Shown here: positions 1 to 12,200 of the stretch, in pieces | Position numbering within the stretch: the stretch's first letter is position 1 | Layout of the letters: each line of letters starts with the position of its first letter | DNA from: Mesaphorura yosii | Lineage: Eukaryota > Arthropoda > Collembola > Poduromorpha > Tullbergiidae | Direction: 5' to 3' | Length of the DNA stretch: 64,000 bases | Assembly: GCA_009869945.1 (NCBI GenBank) | Contig: WIXG01000083.1 | Location: forward strand, 1-64,000 | The notes under the pieces: generated by a model | Told to the model about the DNA's origin: nothing | The model's database searches: none | The model's input: the letters and a program-made list of their open reading frames with translations, nothing else | Translations under genes and position numbers: made by a program

Positions 1-2535
1 AAAATGTCACTTTTTGGACATCCGCCGAGCCGTATCTCCGAAGGGTTGGATTTCCGGACTCAAGTTCCCTATCTCAAATCGTCAATTAGGAGTAGTATCC
101 ACTGACATTGCAACTAGATTTCGGCCGAAGGCAAATGTAGTTCTGTTTTGGATTTGACCAACTAAAATCTTTGGATTTCACGCGAGAGCAGCATAAATCT
201 AAAATGGGCTATACATTCAAGCGTACAACGTGCGAACAAAGTGCAGAATTTGCTGTTCACTTTTCACTCGGAGTGCTTGTGTGGTTACACTACAACGCTC
301 AAGAGGCGATGCGAAGATTGAAAGGACGGATGGATCAACTTTGTTTCACAATACAAGAGTACGAGGAACGCCGTCTGTCCTTGCGTAGGTGGTAGTTTCA
401 GGTTTTCGATCACGATAGGCTGCTTTAATTAAGCACCTTTATCTTTTAATGCTATACGCACACAATGCATCCTGTTGCATAGAGCCTCTGCCTTTGCCTT
501 CCTACTTCGTCATTCAACTTCAAGCAGTATAATATTAAATACCCATTTACTAAATAAGTAGGCAAGCACACATATTTCGAATCAGGTCTGATTTTAAGCA
601 ACAAATTCTAGTTTCTATAATGTTGCCAGTTACGAACTAATAACATACTTGAGCTGATAGAAATTTAGATTCCATTATTCCCAGTTGTGCTGACTGGCTC
701 TAGTTTAAAGCACGGAAATATGGCGACTTGCTGGTTGGTGAACAGTGAAAGTTAAAACCTTTGTCTTGCAACTTAAGACTTTGGTCAATACGTTACATAT
801 CTTTCAGTTTCAGTATTAGTATTTGGTTAATTTTAAAATTAGTAGTTGCACCTCGAATTACATCTGGTCTCATCTGAACTCGAAATCTAGTTGGGATTGG
901 GCATCAGATCGGATATTAGACCATCAAGATACTCATCTGGTCTGGGTACCAGACATCAAATCGTCAAATATTCTTTCTTGTTGGGCATCGGACATCTTAT
1001 CAACATTTTCTTTCGGTTCGGGTATCGGTCATCAAATCGCCAAAGATTCTCATCTGGTTTGGGTACTAAGCGCCAAATCCGCCAGAATTGTATTCGAGTT
1101 GCCCGAGGGACATTATATCAACGTATTCGTTGTGATTGGGCATCGGACATCAAAATCATCATTTTAGGACTTGAACTGGAGGAGTCTACAGCTCATCAGA
1201 ATCTAACTGCTACGAAGAGAGTAAGCCAATTTTATAATTCTGTCGCCTTACTGGCCTTACTGTTTCCTTTGGTGTTCATTTAATCAGGGCAAGCTTTCCT
1301 TGTGCCATATCTCTCTATGTCTCATTATGAGTTCATTTATCAAATGTTCTACATTTGACAAGAATTGTCCTAAATCACGGTATCTTCAATGGCATTGCTT
1401 GATCACTCGATTACAATTTTACGGACAGATCTATGATGTGCAACCGATATTTTGTACTCGAATTTACAATTCATTCTTAAGCAGTAGCATAATCTGCATG
1501 TATATTTTGCCCTAGGTATCTTTGCAGTTTACGATTTCACGCATCGTCATGCATAGTGTCTGTCTGGAGTCTGGGTTTGCTTTATTCTAAAATTGCAACA
1601 CTTGATCCTTAGAGCCTTTAGTTCAATTACTAGAATTACTTCGATATAGGATTCAGTTAGTGTTCAAGTGCTCATCAATCTAAAAAGTGTCTGCATTAAG
1701 CCCAGATTTGGAACAATTTTTCTGTAGTATGTGATTTACAAACTAGAAGACGGGTTGTTGTGAGCATTAATTTCTTTCATTGCTTCATTGATTGATATAT
1801 GAGCTTGAAGTGATCGTAACACACAAGGACCTCACTTGAGGGTAGAGGTCACGAGGGAGTGGATTCCGTTTTAGCAATTAATTTTTTATTTTTGCTAGCA
1901 AAGCTTTGGAAATATGTTTCGATTCCCTACTACCTTCGAAGTACAAATAGCACGTGCCAATGCAAAAGGTAGATAATAATTCGAAGCTCGACCTCATCGT
2001 TTCCTGGCTGCCTGTAAAAGTTTCCCAAGACGCACTTGTCTTGTTAGGCTAGAATGAAAAAACTTGCAGTGTTTTCATGTAAAAGTTGAATGCAGAAAAT
2101 GCAGATACCGAGTGATTGAGAAGCTGAACCAGTTGTTCAGCCTTGCGGCTTGTTTGATTTTCTTCACTCTTTCGTTTTGTGGTTCCTCCACTTGTAACTA
2201 ATTTATGCCGTATCAGTGGTCACACGTCGAAGACGTCTTGTCTCTTGAACTTCCACTTTTTTGGGGAAAGGTAAACTTTAGTGTTACTGTCGCTTGAAAT
2301 GAACTTGAATACATGTGAGAATGAAAATGATCGTTTTACATTTTGCTTCAAGCCACCCACTTATAATCGGGTCATTCGGCCCAAGTCAGGCTGTTGTATA
2401 GAGTCGGTAAAGTAATGACAATCATACATTAGACTGCAAGGGTACACGGTGTAAGTTTACTCAATCGCAAACTCAGCAAACTCAGAAGTACATTTTGCGA
2501 GTTGACGAATTCAGGGTGAGCCGATAAGAAATTTT
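1..2535. other. Left flank, no established gene
   Basis: No recognisable gene is supported here. A short open stretch at 204-395 (+) encodes a basic, partly amphipathic peptide ending in EERRLSLRRW. It could be a terminal exon of a gene to the left, but has no family match that I recognise. A degenerate repeat cluster lies at about 885-1160. The rest is AT-rich sequence with many stops in all frames. Confidence 0.5.
885..1160 (+). repeat. Degenerate tandem repeat (GGGCATCGGACATC-type)
   Basis: The core GATTGGGCATC(G/A)GA recurs at about 895, 983 (partly diverged) and 1135. The companion phrases CATCAAATCG and CTCATCTGGT(C/T)TGGGTAC recur between them, near 932-960 and 1031-1065. The unit is roughly 110-130 bp with substantial divergence. 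Two overlapping reading frames stay open across it, which I attribute to the repeat and not to a gene. No known element is recognised. Confidence 0.6.
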
Positions 2536-2865
2536 TTAAGGAAAGTCATCGAAGGCCAATAAATTCGCACTTGTGATGAACTGGTTTTGTTTTGGTAACG
2601 CCGTAACAACGTGAGTAGCGAGTTTAGCCAGGACAGAGTAAACATCAGATTGATCAAATGTGGTTTGAATGTTTCCGGAAGACAGTAGGCAGATTACTTT
2701 ATCGTTTGGCAGTTTTCCTTTTCGGTGGGTTTCATTGTCAGTGTGAAGTTCGAGCTGTGAAATCCTCTCAGGTTGTATTTCTAAAAATAATTTCAATGTT
2801 AATAGCTTCCTGTATGTAAGTTCAGTTTCAGCAATCAGCTTACAAGTACAAAGAAGGCGAGCAAA
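2536..2865 (-). CDS. Candidate minus-strand terminal exon, possible PLP-enzyme C-terminus
   Basis: On the minus strand, a good acceptor (pyrimidine-rich tract, then TTGCAG) precedes a 109-codon open frame that starts in phase 0 at 2865 and ends in TAA at 2536-2538. The peptide looks protein-like. Its order of elements (a helix with AETELTYRKLL, then LKLFLE, then KVICLLSSGNI) loosely resembles the C-terminal part of serine racemase/threonine dehydratase, where KLxxEPxGA is followed by a xxVxxLSGGN loop. The EPxGA motif is not intact (EIQPERIS), so this may be a diverged gene, a pseudogene fragment or chance. I found no convincing upstream exon: the sequence to the right on this strand is broken by stops and overlaps the MAST 5' region. 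The family assignment is inference. Confidence 0.35.
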   Translation of the reverse strand, partial: FARLLCTCKLIAETELTYRKLLTLKLFLEIQPERISQLELHTDNETHRKGKLPNDKVICLLSSGNIQTTFDQSDVYSVLAKLATHVVTALPKQNQFITSANLLAFDDFP

Positions 2866-3139
2866 CTGCAATGCCAAAGACGAAAGGATTGCTTTAAAAT
2901 GGTGAGAAGTTAGTTCGACGGAACTGTGCCGTGTTAGTCACATGAAAAAGAGGTGATCAGTTAAAATATGATCCATTTCTTTTCTTGCTTTAAGGTTGTG
3001 TGGTATCAATAGAAAAGGTTGTTAGTTCTTGGTCTTTTACTAAAGTTAGAGCAAAATTTACAATGTTTACGATGTGCACGCAATCCTAAAATAGTAAATA
3101 ACTGTAAAAAAAAGCTAATATTTGTTCTGATCTTTTCAG

Positions 3140-3262
3140 GTGAGGATAATCTTGCTGGAAGTCAGAATGTGGATTCACATCAGATAACATAAACGTCAAC
3201 ATCTTCTCTAATAATTTTCGATCGAATGGAGGTCACACACTACGTTCTATAACACCGCAAGT
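3140..3262 (+). other. Probable 5' UTR exon portion of MAST
   Basis: A strong acceptor (GTTCTGATCTTTTCAG, ending at 3139) lies 123 bp before the chosen MAST start. In-frame stops (for example TAA at 3212) separate them. The sequence therefore fits a 5' UTR segment joined to an upstream non-coding first exon that I could not locate. Confidence 0.4.
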
Positions 3263-6200
3263 ATGTGTGACAATGATGGGAACAACGGACCGGATTTATC
3301 GCTTAATCGATGGAGTAAGCTTCATCGATTCATGCTGAATCGCTCAACTTCTGCACCGGATGGATCCAAAAATCAGTTACAGGAATTCCTGAAGGAATAC
3401 GGATGCGAGGATTTCCTTCAAGTAACGCTATGGCTAAAATTGTTTTGATTTGGTGTGACTTCATGATACGAAGTTTAATATCCTTATTTCAGTACCTCAA
3501 AGGAGATTTCTCGCTGGCTCAATTTGCTGAAATTGATTGTGAGTACCTGCCTCCGGTTGAAGATGAGCGATTGCGAACTAAAGTCAAAAATGCTGTGATT
3601 TGTGCTAGAAAATGGCTCGAAAATAAAAATACTGTATGTCCCAGGTTCACTGTTAAAACAATTATGATACTGAAGTTGATGAAAAATCATAAGGCCTTTT
3701 TCATATACAGCGTATTAGAAAGTCTTCCTCCGTTGGCCGCTCGCTTGATGCAGAATTTAGTCTTTCGACGGCTGCACCTGTCAACACTGCTAGTACTTCC
3801 TGGTTGACCAACTCTTGGGGATTCCGATCTCTCCAGCGCCAAAATTCGGATGATGTTCGTCGTAGACGCGAGTCACCTTCTCTCCTCGGTAGGATTCTAA
3901 AGATTTTCAATAATGAAGCTTACGGTTCGAATTTGGATTGGAATTGATGTGGTTTTTTCTCCTTATGTTCACAGCATTGGATTGTAGTGTGGCTTCCAAC
4001 GGACTCAGGCGGATGAGGAAAACTTCCCTGGGTCGGTCAGCGCCATGTCTCCTGACTCCTCAGGTCAGTGCCTTATTCAGCCAATTCGCCTTAAATTGCT
4101 TCGCTTGCTGCTAGGCGCTTATTCTAACTGTTGCTGTTTGACGCACTTTTGTCGGCATATTTTAGCTAGTTTTGCAGCTAACTGGAGCTTAGCTTCTTCC
4201 AAGTTGCTTTCGAATTTTTACCGTTGTATCCTTTCTTAATTTACTAAGAATTGAATTTTTTTAGAACATCCGGCACCGGTTTCGCCTTGCCCTACTGGCA
4301 ATTTCGTTAGCTTTAGCTTTGTTCAAGTGCAACCGTTCCCACATGTTCCATATCCGATAGTACATGCTGCCTATTCTGAGATACTTCATGGCACTTTTCC
4401 TGAACTCAATGACGCTTCCTCCTCTCTACCGAGAAACCATTGACGTCAACTGATGACCCATCATATATCTTTGGTCATTACGTTTCTTCTTTGCATTGAT
4501 CAATGCTCTAAATGCTTCTAATTACTATCTGCAGCTGAGCTACAAATGTGTACGAACTTTCTCTCTTTCTGATATTGTCAAAGTGACATTCTGTCTTCGG
4601 AATTTACTCCGACGTATCATGCCAGTCATGTGTCGGTGTCTCAGTCAATGGAGATCGCAATAGTTATTTTGATCAGCGCTGCGACAGGTTTGCTGAAAAT
4701 GCCACTTATCTTTGAACGATCAGTATTAGTATTACGATGTATCGACTGAGGTATTTGTGAATTGAGTGTTCAGAATACGAGATCAATCACGTCTTTCAAA
4801 ACGCGTATTGCCTGTCTCAGTATGCACTCAGTGCTGCACATGTCTAGAGTTCCAACCGTGTCTCATTATTGCCGCGTAATGCCCACATTCACTTTTAGAA
4901 TGGATGAGTCGAGTCGTCTAGTCTGGACTAAATTTTGTGGGATCACAAAATGTGCTCATCAGGAAAGAAAGTCTTTGTGAGCTTTTCTCTTTTCTTCTGT
5001 GAATGTGGAAGTCTGACTTTTGTCTTCCCAGACTGAGGATTGAAGGTCATCCGGTCGAGTGTAATTTAACCCAGTGAGGATGAAGCATAAGTCGGGATCT
5101 AGCTTCGGCTCGGATGAGAATTAGATTTTGGAAGGGCATGAGGGAATATTTCACACGTCATGGACCTGAAGTGCGAGTGACATGAATTCGAAACAGCACT
5201 TTCGATTAACGGCCTTCTCGTGCATAGTTATGAGTGGGAAGACATCAACTTTTTAATTAATATGGGCATCTGAGAACAAAGTGCTGGAAAGCACGCATAG
5301 GAGGCTGGACTCAAAGGGATAAATATAGGTGCGATGAAAAGAGGTTTAAATTCATTTTCCAAGAATCGTTTGGTCGAAAAGGAAAATTGATTCGAGTGAA
5401 GTCTGCTTCGAATTCCTGCATCCCAAAACGAGCTTACTAATGATGAAAATATATTTGATGTTGGTTTCTTTGCCGTTGCCGAGTGGTGAGAGCCAATGAG
5501 CAAGGCAGAGAATAAACGGTGCTAGTTTACAGAGCTGGGCTGACCTCCGAATAGAGAAAGGGAATCTTGCGTCGTGTGGTAAATCGATGGAGCCAAAGCA
5601 ATGGTAGAAGCTCCGAGCAGTCGGGCCGTGGTGGAAATGTATGGGCCATGGGAGGCTTCAGTGCGGCACGAAAGAAAGCTGCGAATTCAATAATGGCACA
5701 TCCATTACTCAGCGACTACAGCCTACGGTGTATGATGACGGTGCGTGTTGAAGGATTTCTCTTCTCTCCATCTCATACATTACTCGTACTTGAGCGAATA
5801 AAAGGCATTAAAAAGTCTAGCATGGTTAAGCGTATCGAGCTGATATACGGGTGAACAGCGCAAGGCTGCTCTCAGTCGAGGAACAGGATTAGCAGGGAAG
5901 GCAAAGAGACAACTCTGGTGTTGTATTGATTTGGCCCCACTTCTCACTCCTCACTTGCATGTGTGCGCAAAATGTAGAAACACACAAATTTTCTTTATTT
6001 TCGAGGGGACACTTTTCCTAGCTGACACAACACGCGAATTAATTTTCTTTTCCCAAATTCCGAAATTATCCCTGTGTGAAATGAGTTTGAAAGATCAAAG
6101 TGCTGGTTTCGGACAAAGTGAAAGTCTTTCTGAAAAGGCCAGTGGATACAAAAGGGTACAAAATTGATAGGCATTTGTGAGGTGCTAAGGTGTATACGCA

Positions 6201-9200
6201 ACCATTTCGGTCGAAACAAACCAGCGCTAATACTCATCAATTTTATTCGATACAAGATGTAGTCAACAATCGCTAAGGCTTTATCTTGCATGTGATATAT
6301 TGGATAACACACAATCTCACATCACGTGAAATGTTCAGCTCACAATCATCCACAGCTTTATTCTTTGAAGTAGTCAATCAGAATAACTTGGCCTATAATC
6401 TGAGTGTCACTTGAATAAGGAAACGGAAGGTGAGTAATTAATTGCTAATTGGCAAAGCAAAAGCGGAAATTCCAGGTTCATGAATATGAGTAATCAAAGC
6501 TAAACAATGGCGTTCATTAGCGTTTAGGTCCGCACAATGTGTCATGAATTAGCTTTAAACAACTCAGTCAATCCTTTTCTCAATCAAATTACCGCATTGG
6601 CGAAGTTTGGCCTTAAGTCTTTGATCGAGTTTCGCGGAACAAAACACGGCAAAGTTGTAAACCACAAGTCATTTTACTGCTGCAATTTGTTTTTGACCAA
6701 AATGATTTGCCGAGCAGGAAGCTTAGGGTAAAAGATTCTCGTTGCACAACTTGTCGACGCACGATATGCTCGAGACGGGAGTTATCAGCTGTAGTGTATT
6801 CGGCTTATCTGCTGCAGAATTATGAGATTTTTTGTTCCTACCGGGTGTATAAATACGTCTCAGGATTAACCAATAAATACGCCATGTCGGTCGGATGATA
6901 AATTGCGGCTTTCACAATGTCTAATTTGAGGCCATAAACCGACTAAACGCAAGTGCAATACGAATGTGACCGCACAACATACGATTAGATATGGCGCGGG
7001 GGCACGGCACGGCTGCTCGATGGGCATTATTTCAATTTTTCTTGAACGTTGAAGCAATTACGATAATGATATCGTTTTTCCACAATTCATCCAAAGGACT
7101 CGTAAATTAAATTCGATTGTTGTGTGCTAAATATTACGCTTGAGTCTATAATAAGAACCGTACGAAGGTGTCTTATTACGTTTCAGAAGTTGTAGAGTCA
7201 GAGATTGTTTGGCTAAATATGGGCAGGTCTCATGAAGTGCTCGCAATCAATTTACGAATCTAAATTATTTTATGCGCTTTGAATAGACAGTTAACGGTAT
7301 GAGAGCACAAATGACGTGTTTGCATTCTTACTTTTACATTTCGCTATTTATCTCGCTTTCAAAATAAAGGTGCTCAGGCCATCGCACAAATGTCAAATTC
7401 AACGTGATATAAAGCACAAAGATCATTCACCGTAAACGTAAACCCAAGTCGATATGATAGTCTTGTCTTCAAGACAGAAATTTTGAATTACAATACGAAT
7501 CCTTTGTAATCGGAATGAAGTGCAATTGCTTTGGTTAATAACTCCTCATTCATGATCATGAAGTCTGAATGAGCTAAAATTGGAGGGTGCATAATTTCAG
7601 CATGACTGAGCTCTATTAACGCACACATTGCCAAAAGTTTCGTTGAGGCTTTGGTTGAAGAAGAGAGACGACTGCGCTGTTAAAATTTAATGAGAGTTTG
7701 AGAGTACTGCTACGTTTTGTTGGGAGTGTCAGGTGAAGCTCAACGTCTGTTCCCTTTACTGGTCGACTCAGCCAATTTTTATTACCTTATTCGTTGTCTC
7801 ACATCCTGCGAAGCCGTCATAGTCAACGTGCAGCCAACCGTCAGCCAGTCCTTGCGATAGTGCCCGGATACTCGTGGCTGTGGTCGTGTTACATCTACAA
7901 TGTTGATATCGCATTCGGATGGACTCCCTGCATTATCTCAGGTTTTGGCACGAAGTGTTCCTTGTTCACGCACTGCAAGACAATACTTTAAAGTCTTGAC
8001 GGAAGGCAGGCAGGCAGGATTCTAGAATGTAATCTTGACGGTGCAGTACAAAGTGATATTAATAGTTTTTATTTTTTGCACATTTCCACTCGATCCGCAT
8101 TCATTGGGGTGTGCCTGCAGTTCTCATGAAGCTTTCGACTAACTGCTCAAGTGCTGCAGCAACTAGTGATAACAAAGATGGAGCGTCTTCTTCCGCTGAG
8201 GTTGAACCATCTTCTTCAACGACGTCGGGTTCAGGACTGCCTCGAAGTATTTCTGATACGAAATTGCGTCAGGGGAGACCAAATCTCACATTGCCTCTTC
8301 CATCTGTCACGTCTTTGATGCATTTCAAGGTACATGGTCCACACATCTGTGCACCGGGTTGTGCTTGCTCAACTGTTTCTGCTTTTATGTGTTTCTGTAA
8401 ATACACACTAAAACTGTAAAATTCGGTTTGTGTTGTTCAGTTCGTGAAGTTATGCGTGCTTTTAGCGTTTCAATGCCGAGTGCGTCAATTTGCTTTCCAT
8501 GTGCTGCAGCTCTTGCACTAAAAGACATTCTCGTGACGATGGCTTGTTAAATTTGATGATCTTCTCTTTGCAGAAGGAGTTATGCATGTCACGTCGGAGC
8601 AGCCGAGTACACGAACATCGAAAAAGTTTAATATCGAATACTTCTCCTACATTACCTCCGCGATGCCATTCTCCAATGTCGGGTAAGTAGCGGTGAATTT
8701 ATTGATCCGAATGCTCAAACCATACCAACGCGAAGCCAAACAAGACTCTGCTGGTGTGAAACGCTTTCAAATGCTGTGAAAATGCATTTACTAGAATTGA
8801 GTAGTTCATTTCGTTCACACAAAAGTTGAAATACCAGTTTATGAATATTCTTCCAAGTTAGTGAATCTAATGGCTCAGCAAAATTTGTTGTTACTTTTGT
8901 TCCATCCTGAGCAATGAGAAATGCGAAGGCAATTTCGCCAGTATGCTCGCTTACAAACAGGAAATTAAAAATAATGGGAGCGTGTTACTAAGCGGTGGAA
9001 TAGTCGTCATTCCAGTGTGGAGAATGAGTGCACATCAAAATGTTAATGTAATGATTTCAGGAGGGAGTCCTTTGGACAGTCCGAGAATGTCACCAAGTCA
9101 GCATTTCGCATTCTCGAATGTCAAGCGTGCGGGTGATGGAAGACGTTGGTCTGTGGCTTCGTTGCCGTCCTCAGGGTATGGAACGACACCGGGGAGCTCA

Positions 9201-12200
9201 ACTGTGTCGGTAAGACCCTATCATTGGCTGCATTTGCAGCCTTATGTGTGTTCCCAAACCGCGCAAACAAAACCCTGTCGAACTTTGGTCGCTAGGCCAG
9301 TGTGACGTCAAAGCGCCTTTGTACAAAACAAGTCACTTTGTGCCACCTTATTTTTTCGCGACTTGTAAGTTCAGGCAGCGGAGGGAAGTCGGAATGATGT
9401 TTGACTATAATTTTAGGAAATTAGTTACACTTATAAATATAATTTCGGATTGAGGTGCTAAAACCGAAATTCCGATTTACCGTTTAACGCCGGTTGCGCA
9501 AGCATGGATTATAAATAATTAATTATGTCTGTCTTGAATCATGGCACTGCTGAGTCGCGGAAAGGGGACACCCGCGAATGGAGGCATGGAATCGTGACTA
9601 ATTTAAAACGTAACTTGTAGTCCCAGTGTTCCAGTCATGAACGAATACACCAGCTGGGGTTGGGAGTGGCATGCTTACCCGTGCCCACAGAAGATAAACC
9701 TGGTCCGCTCCCGCGATTTTCGTCCAATGAAAGCAATCCTAGTCTCGACGATGAAGGTCACAGATCACCGCTCCTGCGCCCTCGCTCGCGAAGTCTCAGG
9801 TACATAATTTCTCTATAATTTTGACTTGGAGGTAACTTTCGTGTGGAGGGTAGCTCTTTCAAGATTTTACTCATCGCAATCACTCTGCAGTCGCTACTAA
9901 CTCTCTCTCTCACCTTTCTTCTCTGCGCATTCTGGGTGCACTATGACGAGTGCATTTCAGATTTGTTTGCGTGTATAATTTTAAATAACATGGTCTAGGC
10001 ACGCCAATAAAATTTGCCATCTTTTGCACTTTTGCTGAATTTACTGTTTGGGAACTGAGACTATCTATTCTCATTGCTAACAAACTTGCTAACATCCGAT
10101 CTGTCGGCGATCTTGACGTGGTACATGAAAAATGCTATACTAATTTTCATTTTCACTAATTCACGCTGCTGACAGTTTGGCATGGCTATGCATTGCTACT
10201 TTAGAGTAAGACTCAAACATTCTCAGCATCTTTCTTCTTTCGCAATGTTTCTTGAGTTTCCGTTCTCTGGTGTACTATCGATCAGGCTTCTAACTGTTTC
10301 GTGTCTAACACTTTGCAGCAGTCCCGTGCGCTCGCCTGTGATCGAAAACGAAATCGTGCTGATGAACACAATGTACAAAGAGAGATTTCCGAAGGTACGT
10401 AAGCATTAACTTTCCTTTGAAGTCTTGCGAAAGGAAAATGACAAATCAGCGTTGTTTTTCCTTTCATAATCATAATATGTCCTTTCAATGAAGTTCTAAA
10501 GTGCATTTTGGTGTATCTATCAGTTTATGTTTCAATATGAGCTAATTAGTAATAGTACATTTCGATTCTGAATCTTGAATCAGGCAACACATCAAATGGA
10601 GGAAAGGCTTCGAACCTTCATCACTGAAAATGGAACATTGGAAGCAATTGGCGGTTGTGATAACTTAAGTCCGGATTCGATTGCTATAGCCCGCTTCGTG
10701 CATCACCAAGTGATTGAAATGGCCAGAGATTGTTTACTAAAGTCGGAAGAAAAATTGATATCAAGTCGCTACTTTTACGAGATGTCTGAAAATCTGGAAC
10801 GCCTTCTGAGCGAGACTAAAGAAAAATCTCCGGAAGCAGCAACGTACCTCACTGGGCTCATAAAGAAATTGCTACTCATGGTTTCGCGTCCGGCTCGGTT
10901 GTTGGAATGCTTAGAATTTGATCCTGAAGAGTTTTATCACTTGTTGGAACAAGCCGAAGGCCAAGCCAAAGTTAGTCAAGGGGTTCAATCGGACATTCCA
11001 CAGTATATCATCAACAAGTTGGGACTCAACCGCGACCCCATTGCAGGTAAGTCCCCACCTGCCTCACGCATTGTACCTATGATATGTTCTCCATTTTGAA
11101 TGTCTTGCATGAATTGCAGAATTGCAACAGGAGCTCAGCAACCAAAGTCTTGAAGATAAAAGCCAGGTAGTTAATGAACCCTCGAGTAGCGAGACTGCCA
11201 AAATTGCGGAAGATGGTGAAGCGGGTGAAAAGAAGTCCAAGCTCCCTTCTGAGCAAGATTTCGAGATTGTCAAGCTGATTTCGAACGGCGCGTACGGAGC
11301 CGTGTATCTGGTTCGTCATCGAGAAACGAGACAGCGCCATGCTTTAAAGAAGATCAACAAACAGAATCTTATGTTGAGGAATCAAGTGGAACAAGTATTC
11401 GCTGAAAGAGATATTATGAGCTTTACTGATAATCCATTCGTTGTGAGCATGTACTGCACCTTCGAAACTAAGGTACTTTTTAACTTCAGAATACCAAAGT
11501 GTTTCAAGTGAAACATCAAGCCAAATTGAACGAAATGTTATTAAATTCGTACGTAATTCGTTAATTTTTCAGAAACACTTGTGCTTGGTGATGGAGTATG
11601 TCGAAGGAGGCGACTGTGCAACTCTATTGAAGAATATGGGCCCTCTGCCTTCAGACATGGCAAGATTTTATTTTGCGGAAACAGTATTAGCAGTGGAATA
11701 CCTACATAGCTATGGCATTGTCCATCGAGATCTCAAGCCAGATAAGTAAGTCACATTTGCTGTATTGTGCCGCCCGTCGTGATCATATTTTCTAATGCAT
11801 ACTTATATATAATCTCCCTCCAGCCTCCTGATTACTGCGCTGGGTCACATTAAATTGACCGATTTCGGACTTAGTAAAGTGGGTTTAATGTCACGTAAGC
11901 TAAAGCAAATATGAAGTATTTACAAATCATCATCTGCTTTCACTTTAACATTCTCTTTCATGAAATTGAACAGTGGCAACAAATCTGTACGAAGGATTTA
12001 TTGATCGGGAGACGCGACAGTTCTCAGACAAGCAGGTGTTTGGAACACCTGAGTACATCGCTCCAGGTTTGTACTTTATTTTTCTTTCGGTTGATTTGAC
12101 AGAAGCAGAATTTTCTCAACTTTTCGAATTCTTTACAGAATGCATTCTGAGACAAGGCTATGGCAAGCCAGTTGATTGGTGGGCAATGGGAATCATTCTG

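Noticed and set aside
8111-8131. Nearer CTGCAG acceptor for MAST exon 5 (exon start 8121)
   Set aside because: From the phase-0 exon 4 it reads TTC TCA TGA, an immediate stop; the AAG at 8129-8131 keeps the frame.
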